Origin: Chitinophaga skermanii
GTDB lineage: Bacteria > Bacteroidota > Bacteroidia > Chitinophagales > Chitinophagaceae
DNA: 64,000 nucleotides
NCBI RefSeq assembly: GCF_003259335.1
Contig: NZ_QLLL01000001.1
Span: forward strand, 310,001-374,000
Direction: 5' to 3'
The notes under the pieces are model-generated. The model was not told the origin of the DNA and searched no databases. It saw nothing but the letters and a program-made list of their open reading frames with translations. A program made the translations under genes and the position numbers. Below, piece after piece: positions 62,996 through 64,000 of this stretch; position 1 is the stretch's first letter; every line of letters begins with the position of its first letter.

Positions 62996-63739
62996 ATGGA
63001 AGAGTTAATCTCACTAAAAGAAAAGAATATATTAGTTACGGGCGGCACAACGGGTATTGGCCGGGCCTTTGCTATTCGTGCGGCTAAAGCCGGTGCAAAC
63101 GTGATGATATTCGGGCGAGAAGAAGATGCTTTACAAGACGCGTTAAAAGCATTGAAAGAAGTAGCACCCACGGGAAAAATATATGGCATGAATGCCGATG
63201 TGGGAGTAGAGGATAATGTGATGGAGGTGTTCGAAGCAGTGGATAAATATTTTGATAGAAAGTTGGATATCCTCATTAACAATGCAGCCATCAAATTCGA
63301 AACATTGGAAAGTGGTGATTACGATACTTTACAATACCTCGTGAATGTAAACGTATTGGGGTATATGACTTTCGCTCGTTTCGCAATAGATCGTATGCAA
63401 AAAGGAGGACAGATCATCAACGTTGGTAGTATGAGTGCTACAGCGCGCAATCCTGAAGGAACCGCCTATGTTGCCACCAAGGAAGCAATTAGGGGATTTT
63501 CCATTGCTTTATCGAAGGAGTTAAATGATAAACATATCCGTGTATCATTGATAGAACCTGGGTATGTAGGCTCTGATTTTCAAGACGACATGCCTCGCGA
63601 GGAAAAGATAAATAAGCAAGAGAAAGGTGAGATGCTAATGGCTGAAGACATTGCTAGAACAATCGAATTTGCCCTTCAACAACCGGCCCGTGCTAACATT
63701 GCACTGATGCAAGTGTTACCATTTATGCAGGAAATTTAA
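62996..63739 (+). CDS. Short-chain dehydrogenase/reductase
   Basis: From ATG 62996 the protein is 247 residues; the frame's earlier start lies inside the FAD-Rieske gene. Motifs are TGGTTGIG (15-22), INNAA (95-99), Ser145 or Ser147 in NVGSMSAT and Tyr158-x3-Lys162 (YVATK). It follows the FAD-Rieske gene at four bases, so the two are co-translated and may oxidise and reduce linked intermediates. The C-terminus LALMQVLPFMQEI is longer than in simple sugar SDRs. The substrate is unknown. Confidence 0.9.
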   Translation: MEELISLKEKNILVTGGTTGIGRAFAIRAAKAGANVMIFGREEDALQDALKALKEVAPTGKIYGMNADVGVEDNVMEVFEAVDKYFDRKLDILINNAAIKFETLESGDYDTLQYLVNVNVLGYMTFARFAIDRMQKGGQIINVGSMSATARNPEGTAYVATKEAIRGFSIALSKELNDKHIRVSLIEPGYVGSDFQDDMPREEKINKQEKGEMLMAEDIARTIEFALQQPARANIALMQVLPFMQEI

Positions 63740-63915
63740 ATACCCGCATTGCGGAAAATCATACTCAAACAAAAAAATATATACCATTCTATTGTATGTT
63801 GTTTTGATATAAATGATTGATAAATAGTTAATTATTAACTTAACATTTCTCTAAAGGTAGCTGGCATATAATTTTCACTTTTCATAGTATTGTTTCACCC
63901 GGAAAATAAATGGTT

Positions 63916-64000
63916 ATGAAAAGAAACAGTATGAAACGGGGATATGACGACAACAGGAATTACCCGTTAAGCACTTACAACGATACACGCAGGAGCGACC
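63916..64000 (+). CDS. Start of an unknown gene (cut by window edge)
   Basis: An open frame from ATG 63916 (or an in-frame ATG at 63910) reads MKRNSMKRGYDDNRNYPLST and on to the edge, polar and rich in Asn, Asp, Arg and Tyr. It has no signal peptide. Too short to classify, but the open frame and its spacing from the SDR gene suggest a real gene. Confidence 0.4.
   Translation, partial: MKRNSMKRGYDDNRNYPLSTYNDTRRSD

Overview
The window looks like chromosome of a Bacteroidota bacterium, most likely Chitinophagaceae or a close relative. The reasons are three SusC/SusD pairs, a one-protein hybrid two-component regulator, a type IX secretion sorting domain, promoter boxes of the TTG...TAnnTTTG kind, and almost no Shine-Dalgarno sequences. 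No insertion sequence, phage gene, CRISPR array or rRNA was found. There is one tRNA, tRNA-Pro(UGG).

Layout. 1-8.96 kb (minus strand): the start of a pbpC-like penicillin-binding protein 1C, a giant alpha-2-macroglobulin-like lipoprotein, a duplicated ABC ATPase and a fatty acid desaturase. 9.36-20.7 kb: locus A, with a LacI-type regulator, an 815-bp regulatory region, SusC, SusD and two GH92 alpha-mannosidases, each gene block closed by its own intrinsic terminator. 20.8-23.4 kb: an SRPBCC protein, tRNA-Pro, two small membrane proteins of unknown function and a frameshifted small gene. 23.5-36.7 kb: locus B, with a divergent hybrid two-component regulator and the operon SusC-SusD-GH29 fucosidase-DUF2264-GH105. 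36.7-42.9 kb: small unknown genes, a remnant of a duplicated gene, a Crp/Fnr regulator followed by a DinB-like protein, an unknown 322-residue protein, and a small membrane protein next to an OmpR-type two-component system. 43.4-50.9 kb: locus C, with SusC, SusD and a secreted discoidin/FN3/HExxH protein carrying a type IX sorting domain. 51.2-64 kb: a DUF418 membrane protein, a LytS/LytTR pair with a DUF2306-like membrane protein, a double methyltransferase, a deaminase plus metallo-beta-lactamase-fold pair, a KGG-repeat protein with extreme acidic and RGG tracts, a CinA-type amidohydrolase, two SDR oxidoreductases, a FAD-Rieske fusion, and the first codons of one more gene.

How they fit together. 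The main result is a shared palindromic operator with consensus close to TTGCTAAATCGATTTAGCAA. It occurs three times in front of the locus A SusC and twice in front of the locus C SusC, more than 30 kb away. The only LacI-family gene in the window lies beside locus A, so one repressor probably controls both loci. Locus A encodes alpha-mannosidases and locus C a secreted putative metallopeptidase with two carbohydrate-binding-like domains. The joint regulon is therefore most simply read as a system for using mannosylated glycoproteins, with the peptide and glycan parts encoded apart. Locus B is a separate unit with its own sensor-activator. Its fucosidase, GH105 and DUF2264 enzymes point to a fucosylated, uronic-acid-containing glycan, but no polysaccharide lyase is present. 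All functions are assigned by reading motifs; no database search was run.
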